From assembly GCA_034509755.1 (NCBI GenBank), contig CM067552.1, positions 12,619,001 through 12,683,000 of the forward strand: a DNA stretch of 64,000 nt, given 5' to 3'. This document shows positions 32,770 to 45,300 of this stretch, piece after piece; position 1 is the stretch's first letter; each line of letters opens with the position of its first letter. Origin of the DNA: Anisodus tanguticus (taxonomy: Eukaryota > Streptophyta > Magnoliopsida > Solanales > Solanaceae). A program made the translations under genes and the position numbers. The notes beneath the pieces are model-generated. The model was not told the origin of the DNA, made no database searches, and saw only the letters and a list, made by a program, of their open reading frames with translations.

Positions 32770-34576
32770 AGGGTCATGTTCTCGGTCGGAGACGGGGGCG
32801 AGAGTTAGAGGGGTAAGGGAGATGCTAGGCTGATAATAAGGTCTTGAAACATTGAGACTTTAACAGGGAAGTCCATAGAGCTAGTTAAGATTCTTAAGAA
32901 GAGGATTATTATAGCCTGTGTCCAGGAGACCAAATGGGTAGGACCTAAGGCTAAGGATGTGGACAGGTATAAGTTATGGTTCTCGGGTAGGTCGAGGTAT
33001 AGGAATGGGGTAGACATTTTAGTAGACAGTGAGCTAAGGGATCAAGTGGTAGAGGTTAGAAAGGTCAATGACAGCATGATGTCGATTAAGTTAGTAGTTG
33101 AAGGGTTCACTATGAACATTATTAGTGCTTACGCGCCGCAGACGAGCTTGGACGAGAAGGAGAAGAGACGTTTTTGGGAGGATTTGGACTAAGTGGTGGG
33201 TGGTATACCACCCACGGAGAAGTTATTTGTAGGAGGGGATTCAATGGACATATCGGATCACTTCTGAAGGGTTATGACGACGTGCATTGAGGTTTTGGAC
33301 TTGGGGACAGGAACGGGAGAGGCGTCTCACTTTTAGAATTCGCTAGAGCTTGTGGGATGGTGATAGCCAATTCGAGTTCATGAAGAAGGAGGAACACTTG
33401 GTGACTTTCCGTAGTTTGGTGGCTAAGATTCATATAGACTTTTTGCTCCTTAGGAAGGTTGACAAAGGTATTTGTAAAGACTGCAAGGTTATTCCGAGGG
33501 AGGATCTTACAACCCGATATAAATTTTTTTTGATGGATTTGGAGATCAAGATGGGGAAGAAGAAGAGGGTAGTGGATGACAGGTTAATAATCAAATGGAG
33601 GAGTTTGACCATGGATAGTGCAAAGGAGATAGGGAGAGGTTGATGGCCAAAGAGGCTTGGGGAGTAGTGGGGATGCGACCGATATGTGGGACAGGACGGC
33701 CAGTTGCATTCGGGAGGTAGCTAGAGAAGTGCTAGGGGCCTCGTGGGGTAACCGTGGTGGAATGGTAAAGTTCAAGAGAAGGTGGAAGCGAAGAAAGCGG
33801 TGTATGAGAAATTGATAGAAAGCGAGGATGAGGTAGAGAAGTGGACGAATAGGGAACTGTATAAGAGGGCGAGGAAGGAGGCAAAGCTAGCGGTTACGGC
33901 GGTGAAAACAACGGCTTTTGAACGTCTGTATGTGGAATTAGATGAGAAAGGTGGGGATAAGAAGTTGTACAAACTAGCCAAGGTAAGGGGAAAGAGGGCC
34001 TGTGACTTGGATCAAGTGAGGTGCATCAATGGCGAGGATGGTAAAATACTGGTGGAGGACGCGCATATTAGGCGGAGGTGACAGTCTTACTTTCATAAAC
34101 TCTTAAACGAAAAAGGAGATGAAGACATTGTGCTGGGAGATCTGGAGCATTCTGATAGTTTATGGGATTTTGGGTATTGTAGAAGCATTAAGGTTGAGGA
34201 GATTAAGGGTGATGTTCGCAGAATGCACAGGGGACGAGCGACCGGACCTGATGAGATCCCAGTTGAATTTTGAAAGAGCGTAGGCAGGGCAGGTTTGGAG
34301 TGGCTGACTGAGTTATTTAATGTCATTTTTAAGACGGCAAGAATGCCCGAAGAATGGAGGTGGAGTACAATGATTCCCTTTTACAAAAACAAAGGTGATA
34401 TCCAGAGTTGCAACAACTATAGGGGTATCAAGCTGTTGAGCCACACTATGAAAGTTTGGGAAAGGGTCGTAGAGATGAGGGTGAGAAGAGGCGTGTCTAT
34501 TTCCGAGAACCAGTTTGGATTCATGCCGAGGCGTTTGATCACAGAAGCCATTCATCTTATTAGGAGGAGGGATAAG
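32770..34576 (+). mobile_element. RTE-type LINE, 3'-truncated and decayed
   Basis: Non-LTR retrotransposon remnant. The apurinic endonuclease domain is readable: LTGKSIELVKILKKR, IACVQETKWVGPKA near 32920, ISAYAPQTSLDEKEK near 33120, then GGD-N-HIGS-like residues near 33235. Connector and RT N-terminal pieces follow: RATGPDEIPVEF at 34240, NNYRGIKLLSHTMKVWERVV at 34410 and ENQFGFMPRR at 34505. Many stops and shifts interrupt it. It ends at LIRRRDK (34576), before the RT catalytic box, and no LINE 3' tail follows. Because LINEs normally lose their 5' end, loss of the 3' half suggests a later deletion. Confidence 0.88.
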
Positions 34577-34667
34577 TAGTGATGTTTTGGAAATTTAATG
34601 GTTCTTAGTTTTATTTTCTTCATATGGTTTCTTACAAAATGTATTGGAAATGCGTTTTTAATGGCAG

Positions 34668-34748
34668 AGCAGACTTTCATCGTGTTGGACAAGGAACTAA
34701 TCGTTGGAAACTTCACTCATGGAGAGCCTCAACCAAAAGCCGAGATAG
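34668..34748 (+). pseudogene. N-acetyltransferase 9-like gene, one N-terminal exon
   Basis: An 81-bp plus-strand exon between acceptor TTAATGGCAG and donor G|GTAAGAG. It encodes QTFIVLDKELIVGNFTHGEP and QPKAEI, which matches the second-exon region of plant N-acetyltransferase 9-like proteins (TFIVLDKELVVGEF type). It is the part expected upstream of the exons at 24741-25395, yet it is on the opposite strand. The first exon should lie to its left, but a LINE remnant ends only 90 bp away. The next exon is not visible before the hAT element at 34997. I read it as a detached or inverted gene fragment. Confidence 0.7.
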
Positions 34749-34996
34749 GTAAGAGTTCAGGAGCGATTTATCACTTAAATCTACCATTCGACTTAAAGTA
34801 CAAGGTCTGCAAGCTAATTTATAAATCAAACTTATAATTGGTCCTAGCATTGCGCATTTTTCCATAATTCAACAAGAAACAGCAATTCAGGTGGCTTAAC
34901 AAAAAAATATTAATAAAAAAATTCAGGTTCTTCTTCACAAATATTAAAGGGGGTCAGTATCTCTCAACATTACATACATTCCAAACTGTTAAAAGG

Positions 34997-37900
34997 TATA
35001 GCTGGCCAGCGGGCCGGGCTCGGATCTGGCGGGCCAGGTTTGGCGGGGTCGGGTCAGAGCGGGACGGGCTAAGGCGGCGGGATCGGGGCTGGCGGGGCTA
35101 GCAGGGTCAGGCGGGACTTGCCGAAGTCCCGTCCCGATCCCGATCCCATCGGAATTGGGTCGGAGCGGGATCGGTATCGGGTTCAGGCGGGTTTTCCTTT
35201 TCTTTTTTTTAATAACATATGTATAAAAAAAAACTCAATATTTAAATATTAAACAAGACAAGATAGTGTAATAAAAACATCACAAGGCTGTTTTTGTGCA
35301 TCTTATATTATTTAATAGACATATGATGTTTTTGTAATACAAATACAATTGTCGAAATTGCAACTTTGTGGTGTTGTCCAAAAGTTGCAAATTACATAAT
35401 AAAATTGCAATTAAAAAAATTACATTCTAAAAAAAAATTGTTATAATTTCTTGATAATTTCCTGTGGTTCTTCGGTTGGAATTGGTATTTGTTGGTCAAA
35501 TTGATCTACGTCGCTTCCACCACCTTCGGATAAGATTTCGTTGTAGTTTTCGTCTTCTTCTTCGTTGATCTCCGGTTGACCGCACCTTCTCCGCTCCGCT
35601 CGTATCCAATCTCTGAATAATACTGCAATTTCCAAGCTGTCTCCGGCTAATGAATGTCTGTGGTCTCCTATTTGATATCTGCCTGCAGAAAAAACGCTTT
35701 CAGACGCAATTGATGACGCTTGAATGTTCAAAACATCTCGGGCCATCATTGAAAGTGTCGGAAAGGTCTTCAAATTCTCCCTCCAGTATTTCAGCAAGTC
35801 TTCATGTCCATCTTCATTGATAACTTCTTGGTACGGTACAGAACCCTGCAAAACAAAAATATCAAACTCGCTTATTTGGTTAGTAGCGGTACGGCCGCAC
35901 ATTCTATTTCTGAGGCTTTCAATACTAGCCGCAGAAACATCATGTCTTTTGTAAGGTTGTGTTGAAGATGAAAAAGATGGTATGGAAGCCAGTAGGTTAC
36001 TAGCATTTTCTTGTTGATAAAACCTATATTTTTTTTTTGCATTGGTCTTCTACGCTAGCCAACACTTCTTCTTTAGTTTCTTCAATAGGTGGTGGGTGAT
36101 TTGGATTTTTTGGACTTGGAGGTGGTAGTACTTCTATACAATTGTAAATACTTTCAATAAGTGATTTAGTACCGTCTATTTTAATAGTCGGATTTAATAC
36201 AACACCAATAATATAAATAGTGGGAATAGGAATAAAATAATTTTTTATTTTGATAAACATTTTTTTAATAGCTGCAATATAAGCTGGTTTTTTCATATAT
36301 TCACTAAATAATAAAAATATTAGAGTTATATAAAACAATATAGTTGAAATAGTAGGATAATATATACCGAAAAATTCTTTTGTTGCTTGAAAAAATTTCT
36401 CTAAAAATACAATAAGTTCGAAAATTTTTACTCAATCACTATCTACAACCATATCAGCTGGATTTTGATTATGAGAGTTAAAAAATAAAGTTATAGGTTT
36501 TCTATAGTCATAAGCAACATGTAGTTGCTCGTATAAAGAATTCCACCTAGTGGATACTTCTTCTGCATTTTTCTATAAGGTAGTCCACAATCGTGACAGG
36601 TTTTTTTATATTATTTTCTTCGTTGTACTCTATTATTTTTAAAAATAAAGTTTATAGAAAATTGTATTTTACTAAGAATGTCTTCAAAAAGTGATAGACC
36701 ATCCTTTATAATTAAGTTATATATATGGCACGCGCATTTTATATGAAAATGATCTGGAAAAGATGGAGTTAAACTATTTTTAAAAATTGTAATAGCGTAA
36801 TTGTTAGAAGAAGCGTTATCTAATGTAATAGTCATAATTTTATCAGTTATTCCGTAATAATGACACACTTGATAAATATTTTCTGCAATAAAAGTATCAG
36901 TGTGCCTATCATCTATATATCTATACGCTAAGATATGTTTTTGCATAGACCATTTATAATATATCCTATGACAAGTTACCGTTAAATAATCATGGTCGTT
37001 AGTACTACGATCTATATCAGACGTGATAGATACTTTGCCATTAAAATTATATAATGAATAACGTAAATATTGTTGATATTCATGTGCGAATTTAAATACA
37101 TCTCTCTTAACAGTTGATCTAGAAAAACCGTTAAAAGCGGGATTAAATATATCTCTAATGTAATGAATAAAATCGGGAGATGAAGGAAATGAAAAAGGCA
37201 AACCCTCCACAGCAACTAATTTTGATATTGCTTCCCTATCTCTATGTTTATTGTATTTAGGGCCTACAATTCCCCCGTCATAGGGTTAATTTGACCCTGT
37301 ACTTGATCCGGGACAGTATCAGTATGTGAACCTTGTCCCGATGGAGCGGACGTTTGCACACCCGATTTTGAAGCCTGATATTGGGCATACCTAGCTGGAT
37401 GAGCACTTACTACTTGTCTAATTAAACCCCCCGTCCCACCGTGACCTTTTCCAGTTTTAAATTTTAAAACATTTTTACAAATTTTACATCTAGCTACTTG
37501 ATTCTCTACGTCCCTATCAAAAAATGTACATGCATCTGATTTTAATGGTCGTTTTGCTGGACCTCATCTCATACTAGGGGGAATAAGAGGCATTTCAGTT
37601 GAAGGTGCACTAGTGGGTGTGTTGTCATCAACATTAGTGGGTGTATCATCTAGATCATCGTCTAAATTAAAGTCTTCTTGAGTTCCAGAAAATAGCTCCT
37701 CGTCTAAATCTAATGGTATTGTAGGAAAATGTTCAGTATCAACAAAATCATCCTGTGTAGGAATAGGATGACTAGAAGAAGTACCCTTGTCCTTGTTGCC
37801 CCTACTAGAAGAAACACCCTTACCCTTAAACATACCTCTTAATCATTCCATTTTAATTATGATAATAAATAATTAAAGATAATAAAATTAAGTGCGCTAA

Positions 37901-38499
37901 ATAAAATAAACAGACAATAATAATTTAATGAAGGAACGAATGTACCAAACTCCGACGTAACGTCGACGTGTAATTGAGAGGTTGAAAATTGAAATTTTGC
38001 TCGATGGAAGATCCTCAAGCTAGTTTCCAACTTCACTCCCAATTTCCAAATGAATAAATAAAATTGAATATTTAGTACACAATGTAGACTTGTAGAGAGA
38101 TAGATTGAGAGATTAGAGAGATTGTAGGAAGATTTGTGAGAATGATGAAGAGAAAATGAGTTATTTATAGTTGAAAAAATGGGTTAAAGTGTAAATATAA
38201 TAACTTATGGGTTAAAAATAAATATTAAGGGGTAGGGGGTTGGGGGAGGGGGGAGGCCAAAAATGGTCGTTGCACAACGGCCAAAATCTAAAATGATCGT
38301 TGGTGCAACGGTTATTTTTGCAAATGGAGGGTTACGGGCTGGATCGGGGCGGGCTCAGGATCGGGTCGGGATTGGCGGGACTGGGGCGGGGCGGGACGAG
38401 ACATTGTCCCGTCCCGGTTCGAGTCCCGCTATCGATTTTATTTTTAACTAATCGGGTTCGGGGTGGGACCGGGCCGACCCGGCCCACTGGCCAGCTTTA
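34997..38499 (-). mobile_element. hAT DNA transposon, complete ends, degenerate transposase
   Basis: A 3503-bp element with terminal inverted repeats (left TATAGCTGGCCAGCGGGCC, right end read inward TAAAGCTGGCCAGTGGGCC) and a perfect 8-bp TSD TTAAAAGG at 34989-34996 and 38500-38507. The subterminal 150-200 bp on both sides is strikingly GC-rich with repeated GGCGGG/GGGTCGGG strings, unlike the AT-rich interior. The minus-strand transposase has BED finger, catalytic and dimerisation regions in hAT order. It sits inside the tandem-repeat DNA seen at 38508-40950. Confidence 0.95.
35441..37833 (-). pseudogene. hAT transposase (RICESLEEPER-like), broken
   Basis: Starts at 37833 (MFKGKGVSSSRGNKDKG) with an acidic N-terminus. 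A TGA near 37564 interrupts it (PSMR-stop-GPAKRP). The BED zinc finger follows (SDACTFFDRDVENQVARCKI, CxxC then SAHPARYAQ, about 37530-37385). The catalytic region 37210-36611 has SITSDIDRSTNDHDYLTVTC, MTITLDNASSNNYAI and HIKCACHIYNLIIKDGLSLF. The dimerisation domain at 35902-35441 includes MARDVLNIQASSIASESVFS. Stops and shifts lie between these blocks (36600-35900). In hAT enzymes this protein cuts and rejoins the element ends. Confidence 0.88.
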
Positions 38500-38829
38500 T
38501 TAAAAGGTCACAGTTTCTATTTTAGAACCCAAAAAGGAAGCAAGGAGACCTAGAAGGTGAAATTTAATTCAGAAATAGAAATGAAATCCATACTTGAAGG
38601 TTCTTTAATAAGAGTATTTCAGGCAAAGATAGCGTACTTTTCTTAATTAAACATGAAAACACACTATCTCTCGGCATGAAAATATCCTCCAAAATGTTAA
38701 AGATCAGCACTTCTATTTTAGAACCCTTAAGGAAAACTCCAAAAAGAAACATGGAAGGCGGAATTTCAATCAGAAACAGAAAGGAAGGCATACTTAATGG
38801 GTACTGTGTCCAGGAAAGCATTTCATATC

Positions 38830-40250
38830 CAGCGGTGGATCCAGGATTTCACTAAGGGGTCTAAAAAAACAACAAAAGCTAAACATAAAAAATAATGTTG
38901 TCCTTAGGAATTGAACCTTGGAAACTGGAGAGAATTTTGAACATCCTAGACCGCTTAAGCTAACCTTTTGGATTTGTTTAGGATATTCAAAACTGTTGGA
39001 TATTGCAAAGCGGTACGGGAAGTAAATAAATATTACAAGTGTTCGAAAGGATAAATAAGTATGTCAATGTTCAGAACTGTCGTAAGCTTGTTGAGTCTTG
39101 AATCTTGATAACCTGAAATCAAGAAACACTAAATCTGGATTGTTACAACTGTGTGTTGAGTCGAGTGATGACACTCTGTCTTTAAGACAAGATTGCCCCG
39201 TATATATGCTTTTACGTTAACGGACAATAGTCTCCCAAGATAAAACAACACTTTAATCAACACTACAAAGCAAATAGGTTGATTCTGACAAAGAAAACAA
39301 ATACGAATCGACTTGCTGAAGAAATAGAAAAAGAAGGAAGAGTTTTCTGTTTTCGTCTCAACGTTACTACTCACGTTTTAGACTGTGTTTTACTCTTCTG
39401 TTTGTCTCTGTGTATATATTTCTGTATGTTCTGTCTAACACAATTGAGCCAAAAAGCATCAATATATAGCATAAGGGGAGACCTCTCAACTGGCAAGACA
39501 TGGTTGTTAATGACCCATTGAAGGAGGGAGTAAACAGCCAAGTAATGACTGTTTATGGCCATTGAAGGAAGGTGTAATTCAGCCAAGTAATGGCTGTTAA
39601 TGGAGGGAGTTAATCAGCTAAGTAATGGCTGGTTAATGCACAATAACTCCCCAAATTCAACATTCCAGAAACTTCAGGGACCAAACTGTAAATATTAAAC
39701 AATTTGGGGGTCTATCAGAAGAAGCCCAAGACCCAAGACCCGTGACCTGAGCCCGGACCGGACGGGCGGGGGGCGACGGCGGCGCGCGTGTGGGCTTAGC
39801 CTTGAACCCAAGCACATCTAGGTCCTCCCTCCTTTAAACACATGGGATACCCCTTGGGGTCCCAAACCCTTAGTCAATTTAAAGACTTATAAAGAGAGCA
39901 ATTCTTCCTTTTCTCACCGATGTGGTAGATTTGTCCCACACCATATTTTTATGCCTCAAACACCTTACTTCGTGGACCAATATCTTTTTCATTTCTCAAC
40001 GAAATTTGACGATTCTTGGCCCTATGGTCATTTACTCACTTAGTAGATTTGGCACGTGAGAAGAGACAAAGCCTTCAACATGCGGAACCCTAGTGTTTAA
40101 TTCATTAAATATGGGTGGACACAACTCCCCACCAAAGACAAATTTCCAACAAAAACTTCGATATGTACCGCAAACACAAAAAATCTACCCTATATATATA
40201 GTGTAATATTTTGCCGAGGGTGTTCGACACCCCCCCTAAATCCGCCCCTG
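38830..40250 (+). mobile_element. hAT-type MITE (258 bp) split by a solo LTR
   Basis: Left part 38830-38993 begins CAGCGGTGGATCCAGG. Right part 40157-40250 ends TAAATCCGCCCCTG, whose complement CAGGGGCGGATTTA matches as an inverted end. A perfect 8-bp TSD TTCATATC (38822-38829 and 40251-40258) supports hAT-type mobilisation. It has no coding capacity. Confidence 0.88.
38994..40151 (-). mobile_element. Solo LTR (Copia, TGTTGGAAATTTG family)
   Basis: 1158-bp LTR in minus orientation (starts TGTTGGAAATTTGTC, ends CAATATCCAACA) with TSD AAAAC at 38989-38993 and 40152-40156. It shares the GC-rich block, the GGGACCAAACTGT repeats, and a CAATCTTGTCTTAAAG segment with the related LTRs at 25632, 58001 and 59371. 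A solo LTR is the product of recombination between the two LTRs of a full element. Confidence 0.93.
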
Positions 40251-40950
40251 TTCATATCCTTGACTTAACCAAAATGACAGTAGTTCAAGAAAAGATAGGC
40301 AGTAGTTCAAGAAAAGATAGGTTTTTTCTTCAGCAATAATCAAAAGGGTAACTTTTTCTCCAACATACAGTAACATACAAGGTGAAATTTCAACCAGAAA
40401 GGAAGGCATACTTAATAGGTACTGGGTCCAGAAAAGCATTTCATGCCTTGATTTTAACCAAAAAGACAATAGTTCAGGCAACGATAGGTCTTTTCTTCAG
40501 TAATAATCAAAGGGTAACTATTCATCAAACATAAAGTAACATAAAAGGTGAAATTTCAGCCAGAAAATGGAAGGCATAAGGGTTACTGGGTCCAAGAATC
40601 TTGCATTTCATATTCGTGATTTAAGTATAAAAAACAGTAATTCAGTCAAAGATAGGTTTTTTCTTCAATAATAATCAAAAGGGTAAATATCTCTCAAACA
40701 CACAGTAACATATAAGGTGAAATATCAAGCAGAAATTGAAAGCATACAAAAGGGGTCTTGGGTCCAAGTTCCAAGAAACTTGCATTTTCACATTCTTGAT
40801 TGAACTGAAAAAACAGTAATTCAGGCGAAGATAGGTTTTTTTCCTTCAGTAATAATCAAAAGGGTAACCATCTCTCAAACGTAGAGTAACATAAATGGGT
40901 ACTGGGTCCAAGACACTTGAATTTCATATTCTTGATTGAATGAAAAAAAT

Positions 40951-42109
40951 AATATAGTGGACAAATAAAACTGAACGATAAAAAAAAGAAAAAAGAAGCT
41001 AACGAAAGAAGCGAAGCGAGCAGCAGGAGAAGAAAGAGATCGGGAGAGGGAGAAATTGCAGCCAAAGGGACCTTCAAATGTATATAAAAAAGATTTGTTT
41101 TTTTTAAACTTCTTACTATTAGATGTTTTTTTACCCACGTGTAGTGTACCAGCTTAAAGTTTAAGCTAGGCATGCGCTTGAGTAAAATGACAAAAAATTT
41201 CTCTCATATTTGATGGCAGGTTCAAAATGGAGTAGTACTTCAAGAATGCATTGAATATTTTGGTCTTTTAAATTTGTGAAAAGTTTAATTTTTTAAGTTC
41301 TTTCAAATATTTATCAAAGTTGTGTTTGTTCGATTTAATGAAAAATATGTAGAAAGAAAGGATATTTGTGGGAACTTCCGGTATAATTATTATAGTTTGT
41401 GTAATTTTTGATTTATTTATAAAGTCTGATGTAGCTTTTTAAAGTGTAATTTATGCTATTTTATATTTTGTAGTGTCTAGTGTATTTTTTGTGTTGCATA
41501 GTTTAGGATTTGATGAACTTTTGTGATGTTTATAGTTAATTCATTTTTTTTGTATTTTCGTCAAATATAATAAACAGAATTTGATAAATATTTGACGGAA
41601 ACTAAAAGTGTTAATTTTTAATAAATTTAAAAATTTAAAACTGTTAAGTGCATACTTAAAGGAGATTTTAAATCTACCCTCAAACATAAGAGATTATTTT
41701 TTATCATTTTTCTCCTGCACGCTACCAAGTCCATGATTATGGGTTTCAGTATGCAAACTATTGACGGGCCACCGTATATTTGGTTCATCAAACTTCAATA
41801 TGCTCATCTGAGTTCTATCTAGTTTAGAAAGTTAAATAACTTTTTTTGTGGCTTTCTCTATGAACTTTTATTCTTCTTATTTTTAAATTATTAAGTTAAA
41901 ATTGTACGTGACGTGCAGTTTCCAAGTAGGTGTTTGAATATACAAAAATATAATTGGAAAAAAATAAAAAAGAATATTTAAAAGTTGAAATCGTATTTGA
42001 ACATACATTTAACTTCAAATAAATAAAAGTTTTATGAGTGAAAAAAGAAATTCACTTGAAAAGGGCGTAATTAACACTAGCAAACATCTACCTTACACCA
42101 AATGAATAA
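40951..42109. other. AT-rich intergenic DNA, no gene seen
   Basis: Low-complexity sequence with T-rich and purine-rich runs. Open frames at 40856-41173 (minus) are low-complexity and overlap the tandem repeat. No domain, RNA gene or complete element is recognised. Confidence 0.5.
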
Positions 42110-42114
42110 CATTC

Positions 42115-42320
42115 TGTAAGATAGAATAATTTCCCTTTGAAATTCCTTTCATTATTCACAATATATATAGTTGTACAGAGTTTGATTCATAACACACTAC
42201 GAATCCTAATTTACCTTAAATGGTTGATTCCTAATACAATAAGAATCCTAAGTTACCTTAAATATACATCTATCATAATTACAGAATATACTGAGAATAT
42301 TCGGAGAATATTCGCTAATA
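42115..42320 (-). repeat. 3' LTR of the minus-strand Copia element
   Basis: 206 bp. On the plus strand it reads TGTAAGATAGAATAATTTCC...ATTCGCTAATA, and it differs from 46808-47013 at roughly ten or more positions. Confidence 0.95.
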
Positions 42321-42365
42321 CTCCCCCTCAGACGGAGCGGGAGGAGGCCGAACGCTAAGGCTGGA

Positions 42366-45300
42366 TCAGAAGTCGGTGAAGAGCTGTCTCGGTAGTCCCT
42401 TTGTGAAAATATCTGCATATTGATATGAAGAAGGCACATGTAATATTTTGACCTGACCAAGGGCAACCTTCTCTCGCACAAAGTGGATATCCATCTCAAT
42501 ATGTTTAGTCCGCTGATGTTTTACCGGATTGTGAGACATATAGATGGTAGAGATGTTGTCACAATAGACTATAGACGCCTTTCGCAGTGGACACTGGAGC
42601 TCCAAAAGAAGATTTCGAAGCCAACTGATCTTAGCAACGACATTAGCAACTCTGTGATACTCTGCTTTAGCGCTCGAACGAGATAGCGTGGCCTGCCACT
42701 TGGCGGACCATGAAATAAGATTATCTCCAAGAAATACACAGTAGCCTGAGGTGGAGCGACGTGTATCGGGGCATCCTGCTCAGTCTGCATCCGTGTAAGA
42801 GAGTAATTTGTTTGGGGCAGAGGGATAGAGATGTAATCCAAAATCCAGTGTGCCCTTAACGTATCTTATAATACGTTTGAGGGCGGCAAAATGAGACTCT
42901 CGAGGGTCGTGCATAAACAGACACACCTGCTGAATGACATATGCAATACCAGGTCCAGTGAAGGTAAGATACTGAAGGGCACTTGCAAGACTCCGATATA
43001 GAGTGGGATCAGAAACTGGCTCACCGTCATTGGCACTGAGCTTGGATTTCGAGTCAACCGGACTTGGAATAATTTTACAATTTTCCATCTTAGCCCTGTA
43101 CACTATCTCTTCTGCATATTCACGCCGACACAAAAACATAGTAGTTGCAGATCTGGTCACTGATATACCCAAAAAATAACTCAGCTTGCCCAAGTCGGTC
43201 ATGGCAAATTCAATTATGAGTAGAGTAATGATTTCATTATTCAAACCGTCAGATGAGGCAGTAAGAACAATGTCATCCACATATAATAGAAAATAAGCAG
43301 TGCTGCTACCTCGATGAAAAGTGAAGAAAGAGTTATCACACCTGCTACATATAAACCCGATCTGCAGAAGATACCTGGAAAAATGATCATACCAAGCGCG
43401 GGGTGCCTGTTTCAAGCCATACATTGACTTTCTGAGACGACATACAAACTGCGGGACTGTCAGATGAACAAAGCCAGAGGGTTGATGCATGTACACAGTT
43501 TCTTTTAAATCCCCGTAAAGAAAATCATTCTTGACATCAAGCTGATGAATCGACCAATGCATGCCCATAGCAATACTGAGAACAGTCCGAATAGTAACCG
43601 GTTTAACAACCGGACTAAATGTCTCACCACAATCACTACCCTCATGTTGATTAGTACCATTGGCAACTTGTCTTGCCTTATACCGCTCCAAGTCACCACT
43701 ATCTTTGAACTTGTGACAACATAGCCACATACATCGGATAACATTCACACTGTCTGGTCTAGGCACCAAATCCCAAGTGTTCTGCTTGGTTAAAACGTTA
43801 AACTCTTCGCACATGGTCGCATTCCAATTAGGGTCCAATTTTGCTAGTTTTGGATTTTTTTGGAATGGGTGATAAGGTTTGTGTGGCGAGGTTGAAGTGA
43901 ACCTTGGGTTTGAAGATCCCGTGTTGTGCACGAGTCTCCATACGATGGGTAGGCAGTAGTGGAAGGTCGGGACTGGGAGTTAGGGGCTACTGAGGTACTG
44001 GTTCTGGAGGCAGCAGTGGCTGCAGGTCGATAGAGGGTTGCAGACTTGCTATTTCTGGATGGGTGGTGGTTGGTCTCGAGTCGATAGTTGGTAGAGCAGT
44101 GGAAGTGTCGAGCAGTGGGGGGCTCGACCAAGAGAGGGGGGATGTGTGGTTGGCTACAACACTGGACATTAGGGGCGATGTAGCTGCTGGAGCAGTCTGC
44201 ATCGGAACTGGAAACTGCCGGAGACACATCGATTGGATTAGCGGAGACAGATGAGACTCATCTAGAAATGTGCAGTCCATGTTTTGGAATTTTTGGAGGT
44301 TTGAAAATGAATAGGTTGCCTCGTCGAATATGACGTGACGTGAGATGATGACCTTACGCGTGGTTATATCATAGCACAAGTAACCCCGATGATTAGGTGA
44401 GAAACCGATGAATACGCATGGTGTGGTGCGTGGGGCTAGTTTGTGAGATGCAGTGGAGGCCAGGTTGGGGTAGCACAGTCAACTGAAGATGCGTATGTGG
44501 TCATAAGAGGGGAACCTACGGTATAGGATTTTAGTTGGTGTTTTATTTTGGAGAGTGCTGATTGGTAAAATGTTAAGGAGGTATTCTACCATTTTGACAG
44601 CGTAGACCCAGAATGACGGTGGAAGACTGGCATGAAAGAGAAGGGTACGTACCATGTTATTGATGGTACGGATGATTCTTTCAGCTTTGCCATTTTGGAA
44701 GGAAGTGTAGGGACAGGAAAAATGGAAAACCATGCCTTGTTTAGAGTAGAAGTTGTGAAATGCCGTATTATTAAATTCACATCCATTATCACATTGAAAT
44801 TTTTTTATAGATTTTTCAAACTGTATTTTGATGAATTTTTGAAATTCAAGGAATTTGGCAAATACTTCAGATTTGAATTTCAGTGGGTAAATCCAGACAA
44901 AATATGAAAAGTCATCTAAGAATACTAGATAGAATTTGTGACCCAAAGAGCTAACAATCGGAGATGTTCACAAATCAGCATGAACAATATCAAAAGGTGA
45001 AAAAATAACACTGTTTGATGACATAAATGGAAGACGGGTATGCTTGCCTAGTGGGCAAGAAAAATAGTGTTGGGCAATTTTCCCATTATTACATTGAATA
45101 TGCTTAGAAGTTCTAAGAAAAGTAAAAACTGGGTGTCCGAGTCTGTTGTGCCAAGTTGAGGGAGAGATCGCCGCAAGGGATAGAAGTGCTTGCGGTCTGA
45201 CAGCGGAAGATTGAGTAAATGGGTAGAGGTCTCCCACACTATTGCAGCGTGTAAGAATTTTCCCCGTATTGAGTTCCTTCACAGAAAAACCAAAAGGGTC

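Larger units (their letters stand above)
38508..40950 (+). repeat. About 168-bp tandem repeat region, interrupted by insertions
   Basis: Units share CAGTAATTCAGGCAAAGATAGG, TTCTTCAGTAATAATCAAAAGG, GTAACATA, AAGGTGAAATTTCA and GGTACTGGGTCCAAG. The AGGTGAAAT block starts near 40380, 40546 and 40715. A fourth unit at 40820-40945 lacks it. Diverged units lie at 38554-38825, and a partial one at 34920-34988 left of the hAT element. The array is interrupted by the hAT element and by the MITE at 38830-40250. No coding function is seen. Confidence 0.75.

Noticed and set aside
34598..34837. A 79-codon independent gene on the plus strand
   Set aside because: Only the part between acceptor 34667 and donor 34749 resembles protein; it reads as one exon of an acetyltransferase-9-like gene.
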